DNA of 64,000 nt from Sphingomonas sp. IC-11 (GTDB lineage Bacteria > Pseudomonadota > Alphaproteobacteria > Sphingomonadales > Sphingomonadaceae), in NCBI RefSeq assembly GCF_021043365.1, contig NZ_JAJNDU010000004.1:1-64000 (forward strand). Reading direction: 5' to 3'. The notes under the pieces are model-generated. The model did no database searches and was not told where the DNA came from. It saw only the letters and a program-made list of their open reading frames with translations. This document shows positions 28,814 to 37,847 of this stretch, in pieces. Position 1 is the first letter of the stretch. Each line of letters begins with the position of its first letter. The position numbers and the translations under genes were made by a program.

Positions 28814-30091
28814 TTACTTCGCGCCGGAGAGCATCAGCAATGTTGCGAGGCTCACCGCCATGCTCTCCACGTCCTTTTCCTTGTCGATCACCATGGCTTC
28901 TTCCAGCGAGTGCGCGCGCTGCGTCTGAAAGCCGGAACCAAGTGTCACTGCGGGAATGCCAAGGCTCATCGGGATGTTGGAGTCGGTCGATCCAGCGCCA
29001 TAGGACGGCGTGAACCCCGCTGCCTTCGTCGTTGCAGTGGCGATCTGGACGATGTCGACATTGGTCGCTGTCGTGCCGACCGGCCGGTCGCCAACCTTCT
29101 TCGCCTCAAATGCCACTTTGCCCTTGGCCGTTGAGCGTGCGGCATTCTCAGCCTCCACCGCCCGCGGCAGGATCGCGAGGAACGCCTGTTCCTCGGCATC
29201 AAGCTCCGCCTTGCCGACGGAGCGCATATCCACTGTCATTGCCGTGGAGAAGGGAATGGAATTGACGGACGTTCCCCCTTCCAAAAGCCCGATATTGTAG
29301 ACGGTGCGCGGCTCGCTCGGCACCTTCATCTTGCCGAACTCCACCATCGCATTGGCCATCGCATAGGCCGGGTTGACGATGCCGAAGTCGCCCATGGAGT
29401 GGCCGCCAGGCCCGGTGAACGTCACCTTGTACCGTCTGGAGCCCACGCCCGCATTGGTGATCCGGCCTGCGCGGCCAGGCTCCAGCGAGATGAAATAGTT
29501 GATCCGGTCCTTCAGCGGGCCTTTCGTGAACAGGTGCCGGGTGCCGCGCAGGTCGCCTGGCCCCTCCTCCCCCACGTTGCCCATGAAGATGATATCGGCC
29601 TTCGTGGTGTACTTGGCCGCGTTCATCGCCCGAATGAAGGCAAGCAGGACTGGTAAGCTGGACGTATCGTCGCCCACGCCGGGCGCGTAGAGCATATTGC
29701 CCTCACGCCGCACCTTCACGTTGGTGCCTTCTGGAAAGACGGTGTCGAGGTGCGCAGTGATAACGATCAGCGGCCCGCCACCCGAACCCTTGCGCATGCC
29801 ATAGACATTGCCCTCCGCGTCGGTCGTGAGATCCGTCAGCCCTTCCGCCCGGAGCATCTCCAGAAAGGCTGCCGCGCGGTTCGCTTCCTTGAAGGGCGGC
29901 GCTGCGATTTCGGTCAGCTTGATCACGTCAGCCACGATCCGCTCGTGATCGGCCGCGAGCTTCGCCTTCGCCGCGGCAAATTTCGGGCTGGCGAGCAGCT
30001 TCTTCGCCTCGGCATCCCTGTTCTGCGCGATCGCGCTTGCCGGCATAGCCGCCGTGGCCGCCAGCAGCGCCAGCGTCATCAGTCTCTTCAT
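28814..30091 (-). CDS. Secreted M20-family metallopeptidase
   Basis: This 425-residue enzyme has a signal peptide (MKRLMTLALLAATAAMPASAIAQ) and the M20/M28 dinuclear zinc fold. Visible ligand motifs are ITAHLDTVF (metal His and Asp), GVGDDTSSL (bridging Asp), GNVGEEGPGDLRGTRH (catalytic and metal Glu) and a final histidine in QRAHSLEEA. The dimerisation lid contains the VGSRRYKVTFTGPGGHSMGDF segment typical of tripeptidase-T-like members. It probably cleaves short peptides or acyl-amino acids in the periplasm. The start at 30091 has AGGGGG 8 nt upstream; the longer frame upstream is unlikely. Confidence 0.88.
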   Translation of the reverse strand: MKRLMTLALLAATAAMPASAIAQNRDAEAKKLLASPKFAAAKAKLAADHERIVADVIKLTEIAAPPFKEANRAAAFLEMLRAEGLTDLTTDAEGNVYGMRKGSGGGPLIVITAHLDTVFPEGTNVKVRREGNMLYAPGVGDDTSSLPVLLAFIRAMNAAKYTTKADIIFMGNVGEEGPGDLRGTRHLFTKGPLKDRINYFISLEPGRAGRITNAGVGSRRYKVTFTGPGGHSMGDFGIVNPAYAMANAMVEFGKMKVPSEPRTVYNIGLLEGGTSVNSIPFSTAMTVDMRSVGKAELDAEEQAFLAILPRAVEAENAARSTAKGKVAFEAKKVGDRPVGTTATNVDIVQIATATTKAAGFTPSYGAGSTDSNIPMSLGIPAVTLGSGFQTQRAHSLEEAMVIDKEKDVESMAVSLATLLMLSGAK

Positions 30092-30366
30092 CGGTGCGAC
30101 CCCCTCACTGAAAACCATTTCGTCCGTTGATGCCCGCCGTATGCGGTCCCGTCGAGGCATAGAAATCTCAATTGATGGCTGGCGAACTGACCCGCTCCCA
30201 CCACACTTGCCCATCAGGTTGTTGACGGACACGAAAGCGCTAAGGTCTGTCGCCATGCCGGTGCCCAGGTCACCAACCTCGCGATAGAAGGCCCTCGGCA
30301 TAATTCGTCGGCCGCGTCATCGATCAGTATCGGTTCAGCGCCTTCAGGTCGGCCTAAGCACCACAC

Positions 30367-31077
30367 CTATGCTGCACCTCGCGCAAATTCGACCGCCCGC
30401 TGGGCCAGAATGTCAGTTGAGTCGATCAAAGGGACGGGCAGATCCTCTGGTCCGACCACCAGCGGCACTTCGGTACAACCCGCGATGATCACCTCTGCCC
30501 CTTGCTCGATCAGGCGCATCGCCGCTTCCAGAACACCTTCCCGCCCGCGTGCGAGATCGCCTGCCTTGATCTGCCACACCGCCTCCATGAACGCAGCGCG
30601 GGTCGCCTGGTCGGGAACGACGGGCTGCAACTCGCGTGCCTCAAGTGCACGCTCATAGAGCCGGGCTTCCGCCGCCCCATTCACGGCCAGCACGCCAATC
30701 CGGCGTGCCTGTCCATGGTCGCTCGTCACCGCGGCCACCGTTTCCTCCACCAGATGAAGGAACGGCAGCGGCGTGGCCTCCTTAACCGCATCCGCAAAGG
30801 CGTGGGCCGCGTTGCAGGGCATCACCAGCACCTGTGCGCCCGCCGCCTCAAGGCCGCGCGCCATGGCCGCGAGCCCTGGCGCCGGCGAAGGGCCGGTTCC
30901 GGCAACGGCGGCATTGCGATCTGGCAGAGACGGATTGCTGTCCACGATCAGCCGAACATTGTCCTGCTCGCGCGCGGCGCCTGCCTGAGAATGACGCAAC
31001 ACCTTGGCCATGAAGTCGATCGTGGCCGCCGGCCCCATGCCGCCGAGCACGCCAATGGTCAGCGGCAGGGCCGTCAT
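30367..31077 (-). CDS. Aspartate/glutamate racemase-family protein
   Basis: This 236-residue enzyme belongs to the cofactor-independent Asp/Glu racemase family. It starts IGVLGGMGPAATIDF and has both catalytic cysteines in context: VMPCNAAHAF and IIAGCTEVPL. Such enzymes interconvert L- and D-amino acids by two-base cysteine chemistry. Its start overlaps the stop of the D-cysteine desulfhydrase as TGATG, so the two are translationally coupled. The pairing suggests a role in D-amino-acid turnover; the exact substrate is inferred only from the family. Confidence 0.88.
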   Translation of the reverse strand: MTALPLTIGVLGGMGPAATIDFMAKVLRHSQAGAAREQDNVRLIVDSNPSLPDRNAAVAGTGPSPAPGLAAMARGLEAAGAQVLVMPCNAAHAFADAVKEATPLPFLHLVEETVAAVTSDHGQARRIGVLAVNGAAEARLYERALEARELQPVVPDQATRAAFMEAVWQIKAGDLARGREGVLEAAMRLIEQGAEVIIAGCTEVPLVVGPEDLPVPLIDSTDILAQRAVEFARGAA

Positions 31078-32087
31078 CAGATCGCCACCGCGCCGGTCAG
31101 CACGGGTTGATAGGCATAAAGCGCAGGCGATCCGCCCGTGTGAACAAACAATACCCGCTCGCCCTTTGCGATCTCTCCGGACCGCACCAGCGCGATCAGG
31201 CCGGCTGCCGCCTTGCCCGTATAAACCGGGTCGAGAAGCACACCTTCAAGAGAAGCGAACATCCGCACCGCTTCGATCATTTCAGCCGTCGGGAGCGAAT
31301 AGCCCGGCCCGACCCACTCGTCCCGGCACTCGATTGCGTCGGGCGTGATTTCGGGGACAACCCCCGCCAGCTCGCCGACGGCAACCGCCAGCCTATGGAC
31401 ATTGCCTTCCTGCTCCGCGCGCGGACGCCGCACATTGATACCGGTCACCGGAATGCCGGCACTGTTGCCGATCAGGCCAGCGACGATCCCGGAATGGGTC
31501 CCGGCGCTTCCGCTCGCCACGACGATGCGGTCAAAGGCGATGCCGCTTGCAAAAGACTGCGCCAAGATCTCTTCGGCACAGGCGACATAGCCAAGCGCTC
31601 CCAGCGGATTGGAGCCACCGCCCGGGATGATGTAGCCCTTGCGCCCTTCGGCCTCGAGCTCAGCGGCAACTTTCTCCATCGCCGCTTGCAGATCGTCACC
31701 CAGCTTCACGACGGTGACCGCCTCCACGCCGAGCAGGTCGAAGAGGAAGTTGTTGCCCGACGCGTTCCGGTCATAGCTGTCCGGAACACGCTGTTCGAGC
31801 ACCAGACGGCACTTCAGCCCCTCGCGAACGGCGGCGGCAAGCGTCAGGCGGCAGTGATTGCTCTGCACTGCGCCCACGGTGATCAGCGTGTCCGCCCCCT
31901 GGGCCAGAGCCTCGGCCACGAGGAACTCGAGCTTGCGCGTCTTGTTGCCGCCGCCGGTCAGGCCAAGCTGGTCGTCGCGCTTGATATACAGTTCCGCCCC
32001 GCCGAGCGCCTTGGTCAGGTGCGGCATGGCTTCGATCGCGGTGGCGCCCGGCGTGTAGCGGCGGCGCGCGAACTTCGCGAGGTTCAT
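31077..32087 (-). CDS. D-cysteine desulfhydrase-like PLP enzyme
   Basis: This 336-residue fold-type II PLP enzyme belongs to the ACC deaminase/D-cysteine desulfhydrase family. It would degrade D-cysteine to pyruvate, sulfide and ammonia; L-cysteate sulfo-lyase is a close alternative. The PLP lysine is in LTGGGNKTRKLEFL, followed by the substrate-binding TVGAVQSNHCRLTLAAA, the phosphate-binding VASGSAGTHSG, and DPVYTGKAAAGLI near the C-terminus. The ATG at 32087 was chosen because AGGAG lies 9 nt upstream. It lies in a line with the LysR gene, a small protein gene and the racemase. Confidence 0.9.
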   Translation of the reverse strand: MNLAKFARRRYTPGATAIEAMPHLTKALGGAELYIKRDDQLGLTGGGNKTRKLEFLVAEALAQGADTLITVGAVQSNHCRLTLAAAVREGLKCRLVLEQRVPDSYDRNASGNNFLFDLLGVEAVTVVKLGDDLQAAMEKVAAELEAEGRKGYIIPGGGSNPLGALGYVACAEEILAQSFASGIAFDRIVVASGSAGTHSGIVAGLIGNSAGIPVTGINVRRPRAEQEGNVHRLAVAVGELAGVVPEITPDAIECRDEWVGPGYSLPTAEMIEAVRMFASLEGVLLDPVYTGKAAAGLIALVRSGEIAKGERVLFVHTGGSPALYAYQPVLTGAVAI

Positions 32088-32158
32088 GGTGTCAAACTCC
32101 TGCTCTTGGTCCAATGCCTGGGCGGGATCGTCATTCCAGGCTGCTGTGTTCCGATGAT

Positions 32159-32386
32159 CTATTGCTGTTGCGCCATTGCCGCAGCGCCAGCGCGATAACT
32201 GGCAACAAAGGCGGTCGCTTCGCCGACCACGCCCATGGTCAGCGTGAAGCCAATGTCCTTCAACTTCTTGGGGCCAGCCTCCCCCGGCACCTGATTGCGC
32301 GTATCCGCCGCCAGCGGACGAGCGTGCGCCGCACTGGCAACAGGAAACGCATCGGCGATCCCAGCCACATACGCGCGATCGATCAT
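32159..32386 (-). CDS. 75-residue protein in the D-cysteine operon
   Basis: This small soluble protein starts MIDRAYVAGIADAFPVASAA and contains KKLKDIGFTLTMGVVGEA before an Ala-rich end. A GGGGGAG box sits 3 nt before the ATG at 32386. It has no membrane segment or known motif. It lies between the LysR gene and the desulfhydrase on the same strand with gaps of about 62 and 71 nt, so it probably belongs to the same transcript. No function can be assigned. Confidence 0.45.
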   Translation of the reverse strand: MIDRAYVAGIADAFPVASAAHARPLAADTRNQVPGEAGPKKLKDIGFTLTMGVVGEATAFVASYRAGAAAMAQQQ

Positions 32387-32448
32387 GTGCTCCCCCGTTC
32401 CAGACAGACGGGAAAGACTCACATCATCCGACCTACAGGCACAACCCT

Positions 32449-33387
32449 TCAGTGTTGGCAGGCAGCCATAGCATTTAGGCAATTGACGTGTGGGGTCACG
32501 TCTGCGGGCCGAGTACGGATCATCTCGCGCATGAGATCAAGGAAGCTGCGCGCGAGCCGCGACAGTGGATGCGTGGCGAGATGCTGGACCGACAGTTCGA
32601 ACTCAGCCGCTGGCGCCACCGGCCGGAAATGAAGGTCCGGCCCGACAAAGGCCTCGGCCGTGAACTCATCCACGATCGCCACGCCAGCACCGCTACGGGC
32701 GAGTGCCGCCGCAATATAGACCGACTTGACCTGGATACCCGGCGAGTTGCCGGTCGCGCGCGAGAGGATTGGCGACACCAGATCCGCAATCGCCACGCTG
32801 GGCGCAAGATCGATGATCTCATGCTCGCGAAGCAGGTCCAGCGGGATCGACGACAACTCGCTACAGAGCAGTCCCGCCCCGAAGAGTGCCCCTACCCGCC
32901 CAGCGCCCAGCCGTGCCGATGCAATGTCCGGGTCTGTGGATCCCTGGTGCCCGATCACGAAATCACAGTCCCGGGAGACCAGCGCCTCACGGAAATCATC
33001 ATGGTGGATCGCGGACACCTCGAACGTCACCCGCGGCAGCTTGCGGCGAAAGGCAGCGATCGCGCGCGGCGCCATTGCCAGCGCTAGTGACGGCAGCACG
33101 CCGACGCGGATATTCCCCTCCGACGTGGAGCGGAGGTTGCGGGCGGCGCGCTGAAAGGTGTCGATCCGGCTATGCAGATCGTCCACCTCACGGAACAGGA
33201 TGTGCGCTTCCTCGGTCGGCGTCAGCCGCCCCCGAACCAGCGTGAACAACGGGAATCCCAGTCGGGACTCGGCGTGTTTCACAATCTTGCTGACCGAGGG
33301 CTGCGAAACGTTGAGCAGGCGCGAGGCACCGCTGATCGACCCGACCGAATAAACGGCGTGGAAAACTTCGATATGACGGAGATTCAT
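32449..33387 (-). CDS. LysR-family transcriptional regulator
   Basis: This 312-residue protein has the N-terminal winged HTH of LysR regulators (residues 1-60, including SVGSISGASRLLNVSQPSVSK), followed by the periplasmic-binding-like co-inducer domain. It lies upstream of, and on the same strand as, the small protein, D-cysteine desulfhydrase and racemase genes. It may control them or be cotranscribed with them. The ligand is unknown; an amino acid is a reasonable guess from context. Confidence 0.9.
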   Translation of the reverse strand: MNLRHIEVFHAVYSVGSISGASRLLNVSQPSVSKIVKHAESRLGFPLFTLVRGRLTPTEEAHILFREVDDLHSRIDTFQRAARNLRSTSEGNIRVGVLPSLALAMAPRAIAAFRRKLPRVTFEVSAIHHDDFREALVSRDCDFVIGHQGSTDPDIASARLGAGRVGALFGAGLLCSELSSIPLDLLREHEIIDLAPSVAIADLVSPILSRATGNSPGIQVKSVYIAAALARSGAGVAIVDEFTAEAFVGPDLHFRPVAPAAEFELSVQHLATHPLSRLARSFLDLMREMIRTRPADVTPHVNCLNAMAACQH

Positions 33388-33485
33388 GGCGCCCCCGGAC
33401 CTGTCGCGTTCCGTCCCTGCTGCGTACGTAGTTCTATTTATGACAGGTCGATAACAGAAACGCCGCGCGCGAGACCAGCCCTGAC

Positions 33486-33515
33486 GTGTCCGTGTCCGTG
33501 TCCGTGTCCGTGTCC
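33486..33515. repeat. Five tandem copies of GTGTCC
   Basis: Five exact 6-bp units lie between the LysR gene and tRNA-Gln. It is a simple-sequence repeat in a non-coding gap, and could vary in copy number by slippage. No gene spans it. Confidence 0.9.
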
Positions 33516-33595
33516 ACTAAGGCGGTGTCGAGACAGGCAAATGCGCAAGCGATCCGGTGACGGAGAGTACCGCACGGCGATAACCGCTGATTGTC

Positions 33596-33670
33596 TGGCT
33601 GGGGCGGCAGGATTCGAACCTGCGAATGCCGGTACCAAAAACCGGTGCCTTACCGCTTGGCGACGCCCCA
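33596..33670 (-). tRNA. tRNA-Gln (anticodon TTG)
   Basis: This is a complete cloverleaf of 75 nt including encoded CCA on the minus strand. The acceptor stem TGGGGCG pairs with CGCCCCA. The anticodon stem CCGGT/ACCGG closes the loop TTTTGGT, giving anticodon TTG. The T-loop GGTTCGAATCC is canonical. Confidence 0.96.
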
Positions 33671-33716
33671 GCAGAGCGCGCGGCCCTATAACGAGCCGGC
33701 GCGAAGTGCAATCACC

Positions 33717-34808
33717 TCAAAGGATCGGGTGAAGCCAATTGTGCGGATCGGCCAAGTGACCGCGTTGAATGCCGGTCAGCGTATCGAGGAAGCGCTTCGT
33801 GGTCTGCCCCGTGCCGCCGGTACCGATGGTGAAGCTGTAATCAGGGCCCGACACCTTCCCGATGGGCGTCACCACGGCTGCCGTGCCACACGCAAAGCTT
33901 TCCGTCAGACGTCCGCTTTCCGCATCGGCACGCCATTGCTCGATCGAATACAGCTCCTCCCGCACGGTGAGCCCGGCGTCCCGCGCCATCTGTAAGATCG
34001 AGTCGCGGGTGATACCGGGAAGGATCGTGCCGGTCAGTGGCGGCGTCTGGATCGATCCGTCCTCGAACACGAAGAAGATGTTCATGCCGCCGAGTTCCTC
34101 GATCCAGCGGCGCTCGGCCGCATCGAGGAAAACCACCTGGTCACAGCCACGGCGGATCGCTTCCTGCTGAGCCACCAGGCTGGTGGCGTAATTGCCGCCG
34201 CATTTGGCGGCGCCGGTGCCACCGGGCGCAGCACGCGAATAATCGTGGCTCACCCACAGCGAGACGGGGCGAACCCCGCCCTTCCAATAGGATCCGGCTG
34301 AAGAAGCGAGCACCATGTAGAGATACTCGCCCGCCGGCTTCACGCCCAGGAACACCTCGCTGGCGATCATGAACGGGCGAAGGTATAGCGAGCCGCCCTC
34401 TACAGAGGGAAACCAGTCGGCATCGGCCTTCACCAGTGCTTCGATCGAACCGATGAATAGGTCGTCCGGCAGTTCCGGCATCGCCATGCGACGGGCCGAA
34501 TCGCGGAACCGGGCAGCATTGGCATAGGGACGGAACAGCGCAACGCTGCCGTCGTCATGACGATACGCCTTCAGACCCTCGAAAATCTCCTGCGCATAAT
34601 GGAGCACTGCCGTTGCGGGATCGACTGTCAGCGTCGTGCGCGCCGTGATCTTCGCATCATGCCAGCCCTTCTCCTCGGACCAGCGCACCAGCGCCATGTG
34701 ATCCGTGAAGACCCGCCCGAACGCCGGGTCCGCGATGCGACCGACCCGCTCGGATGCCGGAACCGGCGCGGGGTTTGGCTCGAAAACGAAGGGAGCGGGA
34801 GTCGACAA
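33717..34808 (-). CDS. ilvE: Branched-chain-amino-acid aminotransferase
   Basis: IlvE is the PLP enzyme that makes the last step of Leu, Ile and Val synthesis from their 2-oxo acids using glutamate. The 363 residues have the fold-type IV features: LHYAQEIFEGLKAYR, the PLP lysine in GAAKCGGNYATSL, then EELGGMNIFFVFEDG and TGTILPGITRDS. The start is an unusual TTG at 34808 with AGGAG 7 nt upstream; the frame is open far upstream but that part looks like shadow. It is divergent from a MarR gene. Confidence 0.93.
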   Translation of the reverse strand: MSTPAPFVFEPNPAPVPASERVGRIADPAFGRVFTDHMALVRWSEEKGWHDAKITARTTLTVDPATAVLHYAQEIFEGLKAYRHDDGSVALFRPYANAARFRDSARRMAMPELPDDLFIGSIEALVKADADWFPSVEGGSLYLRPFMIASEVFLGVKPAGEYLYMVLASSAGSYWKGGVRPVSLWVSHDYSRAAPGGTGAAKCGGNYATSLVAQQEAIRRGCDQVVFLDAAERRWIEELGGMNIFFVFEDGSIQTPPLTGTILPGITRDSILQMARDAGLTVREELYSIEQWRADAESGRLTESFACGTAAVVTPIGKVSGPDYSFTIGTGGTGQTTKRFLDTLTGIQRGHLADPHNWLHPIL

Positions 34809-34871
34809 GTGGAAGCTCCTGGAGGGCACGACATTACGCGCCGTTGAGAGGGTTGCGGTCGGGTAGGGCGG

Positions 34872-35378
34872 ATGGCAATGCCGGTCAACATGGCTGCCAC
34901 ACCCTCCTCCGCATCCCCGCTCTTCCTGCGCGAGCCTGAGATTCGGCGCGGCATCGAGCTGCTCTATTTCGGGAGCACTCATGTCACGCGCTCGATCGAT
35001 CGTGGCCTGGCCCGCAAGGGGATGGGACGGGCGCATCACCGCGCGCTGTATTTCATCGCTCGAAAGCCGGACATGGCGGTGTCCGATCTACTGGCGCTGC
35101 TCGGCATCACGAAACAGTCACTTGGCCGCGTGCTGGGCGAGCTGACCGACCGCGGCTATGTCGAGGCGCGTCCGGGCGAGCGAGACCGCCGGCAGCGGCT
35201 TCTTCGCCTCACCAAGGAAGGCGAGGCATTCGAGGCCGATCTGTACAACGCGCTGCGTGAGCGATTCGCCGCGGCCTATTCGGAGGCCGGCCAGGGCGCC
35301 GTCAGCGGGTTCTGGGCCGTGCTTGAAGGTCTGGTGCCAGAGGAAGAGCGCCCGCGGGTCGAAGCGCTACGCGGCTGA
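34872..35378 (+). CDS. MarR-family transcriptional regulator
   Basis: This 168-residue protein shows the MarR winged HTH: MGRAHHRALYFIARKPDMAVSDLLALLGITKQSLGRVL, then a wing with RPGERDRRQRLLRLTKEG. It is divergent from ilvE across 63 bp and may autoregulate or act on ilvE. ATG codons at 34872, 34878 and 34890 are all possible starts; the site GGGCGG precedes the first. The ligand is unknown. Confidence 0.9.
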   Translation: MAMPVNMAATPSSASPLFLREPEIRRGIELLYFGSTHVTRSIDRGLARKGMGRAHHRALYFIARKPDMAVSDLLALLGITKQSLGRVLGELTDRGYVEARPGERDRRQRLLRLTKEGEAFEADLYNALRERFAAAYSEAGQGAVSGFWAVLEGLVPEEERPRVEALRG

Positions 35379-35560
35379 GGCAGCGTTCCGACGTGCGCGC
35401 GGCGTTCCTGCGGCAGGCCCACCAGACATTCTGACTTGCTCGTTCCAAGCAGCATTTGGCGGCGGTGCGGGGGCGATCCAACCCGCTGCGGCCAGCGGGA
35501 GAGCGACTGATCGGACGCTTCATCCGTTCGCAGTCTAGTATCCCGACAAGCCGCCGCGGT

Positions 35561-36355
35561 TCAGTTCCGCGCGGCAGCCGCGAGTTCCGCGTTCCGTTGG
35601 CGGCTGGCTGCCAACGTCGCCTTCATCAGCGCTTGCAGTGCGTCCCCGCGATCAAGGACGTTAAGTCCCTCCCGCGTGGAGCCGCCCGGGCTCGCGACCC
35701 GATCTGCCAATGTCGCCGGGCTCTCCCCTGCCCCCGCAGCCATCGCTGCGGAGCCTTCCACCGTGGCAAGCGCCAGCCGCGCCGCCTGATCGGCCGGCAG
35801 GCCCAGCGAAGCTCCGGCGGCGGCAAGAGCGTCGATGAAGCGAAACACGAAGCCCGGCCCGCAACCGGACAGCGCCGTCACCGCGTCGAACATCGCCTCG
35901 TCGCCAATCCACTCGACTTTCCCGAGCGGCAGCACCAGCGCCTCCGCGATCGCGCGCGCCTGATCCGTGGACTTGGCGGCGTGGAGCGCGGTTACGCCCT
36001 TCCCAATCGCCACCGGCAGGTTTGGCATGGCACGAACGACGGACTCGGCGGTGATCCGCGTTTCCAGCGCAGCTTCCTCCACGCCCGCGAGGATCGACAG
36101 CAGCAAGGCCGGACGAACGCCGGCGAGTGTCGGCGCCACCGCGTCCAGCATTTGCGGCTTTACGGCGAGGACAATCACTTCCGGTGCCTGGCCCGCCGGC
36201 GCCGGAATGAGGTTCACCCCCTCCGGCACCGTCGGCGCCCCGGGATCGACCACCGTCACCGCAGCGGGTGAGAGGCCCGCTGCGATCCAGCCGCGCAGCA
36301 TGGCGCCGCCCATGTTCCCGGCTCCGACGAGCCAGAGCGACTTCGGCAGTGTCAT
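35561..36355 (-). CDS. proC: Pyrroline-5-carboxylate reductase
   Basis: ProC catalyses the last step of proline synthesis, reducing pyrroline-5-carboxylate with NAD(P)H. The 264 residues start with the Rossmann motif LVGAGNMGGAMLRG. The dimer and substrate region is present as LSGCGPGFVFRFIDALAAAG and then VASPGGSTREGLNVL. A 6-nt gap separates it from the upstream YbjN-like gene, so they are probably cotranscribed. Confidence 0.93.
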   Translation of the reverse strand: MTLPKSLWLVGAGNMGGAMLRGWIAAGLSPAAVTVVDPGAPTVPEGVNLIPAPAGQAPEVIVLAVKPQMLDAVAPTLAGVRPALLLSILAGVEEAALETRITAESVVRAMPNLPVAIGKGVTALHAAKSTDQARAIAEALVLPLGKVEWIGDEAMFDAVTALSGCGPGFVFRFIDALAAAGASLGLPADQAARLALATVEGSAAMAAGAGESPATLADRVASPGGSTREGLNVLDRGDALQALMKATLAASRQRNAELAAAARN

Positions 36356-36361
36356 GATGCT

Positions 36362-36868
36362 TTAAGCCTCGCCCTGTGTTTCGATCAGCGCGGCGGCAAT
36401 GGCGTCGCGGGGGGACTTGCCGCCCCACAACACGAACTGGAACACCGGGTAGAACCGCTCGCATTCGTCGATGGCGGTATCGACCAGCACCTGTGCCGCC
36501 TCCAGCGACAGGGTCGCCTCGTCTTCGGACTGATCGACCAGCGTTGCGTGCCGATACAGCAGGATGCCGCTGGACGACCAAAGCTCGAAATGCCCCAGCC
36601 AGAGCTGCTCGTTCACGAGGCCGATGGTCTCGTAAATCGCAGGACGCGCGTGCTCCGCAACCTTCACGTCTGGGAAGGTCAGGAACTGCAGGACACCGTC
36701 TTCCTCACGCCAGAGCGCGCGCAGCTCATAATCGGTCCAGCTGCCTTTCATGCTGGCGCTGATCTCGTCTTCATGCCGGTCATAGGACCAGCCATGCGCC
36801 GAGAAATAGCTCTCGAGCATGTCCAGCGGAGCTTCGGGTTCGTGTTCGTTATCGGCTTCGTCGAGCAT
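36362..36868 (-). CDS. YbjN-like domain protein
   Basis: This 168-residue cytoplasmic protein matches the YbjN-type family: MLESYFSAHGWSYDRHEDEI followed by a beta-sheet region with LQFLTFPDVKV, then a helical C-terminus. The fold is shared with type III secretion chaperones. The ATG at 36868 gives the usual length; a longer frame is unlikely. It sits just upstream of proC. Its role in this organism is unknown. Confidence 0.75.
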   Translation of the reverse strand: MLDEADNEHEPEAPLDMLESYFSAHGWSYDRHEDEISASMKGSWTDYELRALWREEDGVLQFLTFPDVKVAEHARPAIYETIGLVNEQLWLGHFELWSSSGILLYRHATLVDQSEDEATLSLEAAQVLVDTAIDECERFYPVFQFVLWGGKSPRDAIAAALIETQGEA

Positions 36869-36914
36869 CACCGCCTTATCGCACGGGAAGGGGTCATGAC
36901 GCAAAGCACGCAGC

Positions 36915-37181
36915 TTAGCCGATTGTGGATGAATCGGCCTGCTGCCGTGCCTCGATGGCGTCCAGCCGCGCACGCAGCGCATCCGCCTCGTCCCGCGCGG
37001 CCACCGCCATCGCCTTCACGACCTCGAATTCCTCGCGGCTGACGAAATCCAGTCCGCCGATCCATTCGCGAGCCCGCTCGCGCGCGCCGGCCTGCGCTTC
37101 GCGCCCCACGCCTGCAACGGTGCCAGCGGCTCCGTTCATGAACTTCACCAGATCGTCGAACAGCCGGTTTTCGGACTGCAT
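36915..37181 (-). CDS. UbiK/YqiC-like accessory protein
   Basis: This 88-residue protein looks like the BMFP/UbiK family, an accessory factor of aerobic ubiquinone synthesis that is a trimeric coiled coil and binds lipids. It starts MQSENRLFDDLVKFMNGAAG and ends in a coiled coil (VSREEFEVVKAMAVAARDEADALRARLDAIE). The start at 37181 fits the family. ubiE and ubiB lie much further along the window, so this is not an operon link. Confidence 0.8.
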   Translation of the reverse strand: MQSENRLFDDLVKFMNGAAGTVAGVGREAQAGARERAREWIGGLDFVSREEFEVVKAMAVAARDEADALRARLDAIEARQQADSSTIG

Positions 37182-37206
37182 GGAGCCAAGCCTTTCGGGT
37201 AGAGAA

Positions 37207-37728
37207 TCAACCGATGACTTGGGAGGTTCGAGCGCCGGGCACAAGAGCCTGCGCGTCAGGGTTCAGCTGCCCGATCCGCCATGTCAGCACACCGGCGAAG
37301 CTGATCCAGACGAGATAGGGCACCATCAACCACCCGGCCCATGGTCGGATGCGCGCAAAAGCGACCGTGGTGGCGATTGCCAGAACGAGCATCAGGATCA
37401 GAACCAACAAGGCCGATCCAATCCGATGTGCGCCGAAAAACACCGGAGTCCAAGCCAGGTTCAGGCCGAACGCTGCCGAAAACAGGCCAACGGCAAGCCG
37501 GCGGCCGAGCGCTCCCCTCGCGTTCAGGATCATGGCCAGTGCCAGACCGAGCATGATGTAAAGCGCCGTCCACACAACCGGGAACAGGGCGTCGGGGGGC
37601 GTCAGCGCGGGTTTGGCAAGCGACTGATACCAGGCGCTATCCTCGCCCGACGGCACACTGCGGCCCGACAGGAATCCCAGCAGCAGGATGAGCGGCACGC
37701 AAAGCAGTGCCCATCGCGCATAGGACAT
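37207..37728 (-). CDS. TspO/MBR-family membrane protein
   Basis: TspO proteins are five-helix membrane proteins that bind porphyrins and act as stress or photosynthesis-gene sensors in alphaproteobacteria. The 173 residues contain WYQSLAKPALTPPDALFPVVWTALY in the first part, NLAWTPVFFGAHRIG in the middle, and PYLVWISFAGVLTWRIGQLNP at the end, all family hallmarks. The ATG at 37728 has AGGGAG 9 nt upstream; a GTG 11 codons upstream is the alternative. Confidence 0.93.
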   Translation of the reverse strand: MSYARWALLCVPLILLLGFLSGRSVPSGEDSAWYQSLAKPALTPPDALFPVVWTALYIMLGLALAMILNARGALGRRLAVGLFSAAFGLNLAWTPVFFGAHRIGSALLVLILMLVLAIATTVAFARIRPWAGWLMVPYLVWISFAGVLTWRIGQLNPDAQALVPGARTSQVIG

Positions 37729-37847
37729 CCGCAACTGCTCCCTCGACGCGATGCCCCCCACAAGCCCTCCATCCTCGTTTCCCCGGCATAATCACGCCGC
37801 GCCGAACGGGTAAACCGGTGGAATCGTCTGTGTGGGCGGCAATCGCC

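Noticed and set aside
33486-33515. CRISPR array
   Set aside because: The unit is 6 bp with no spacers; it is a simple tandem repeat, and no cas genes are present.
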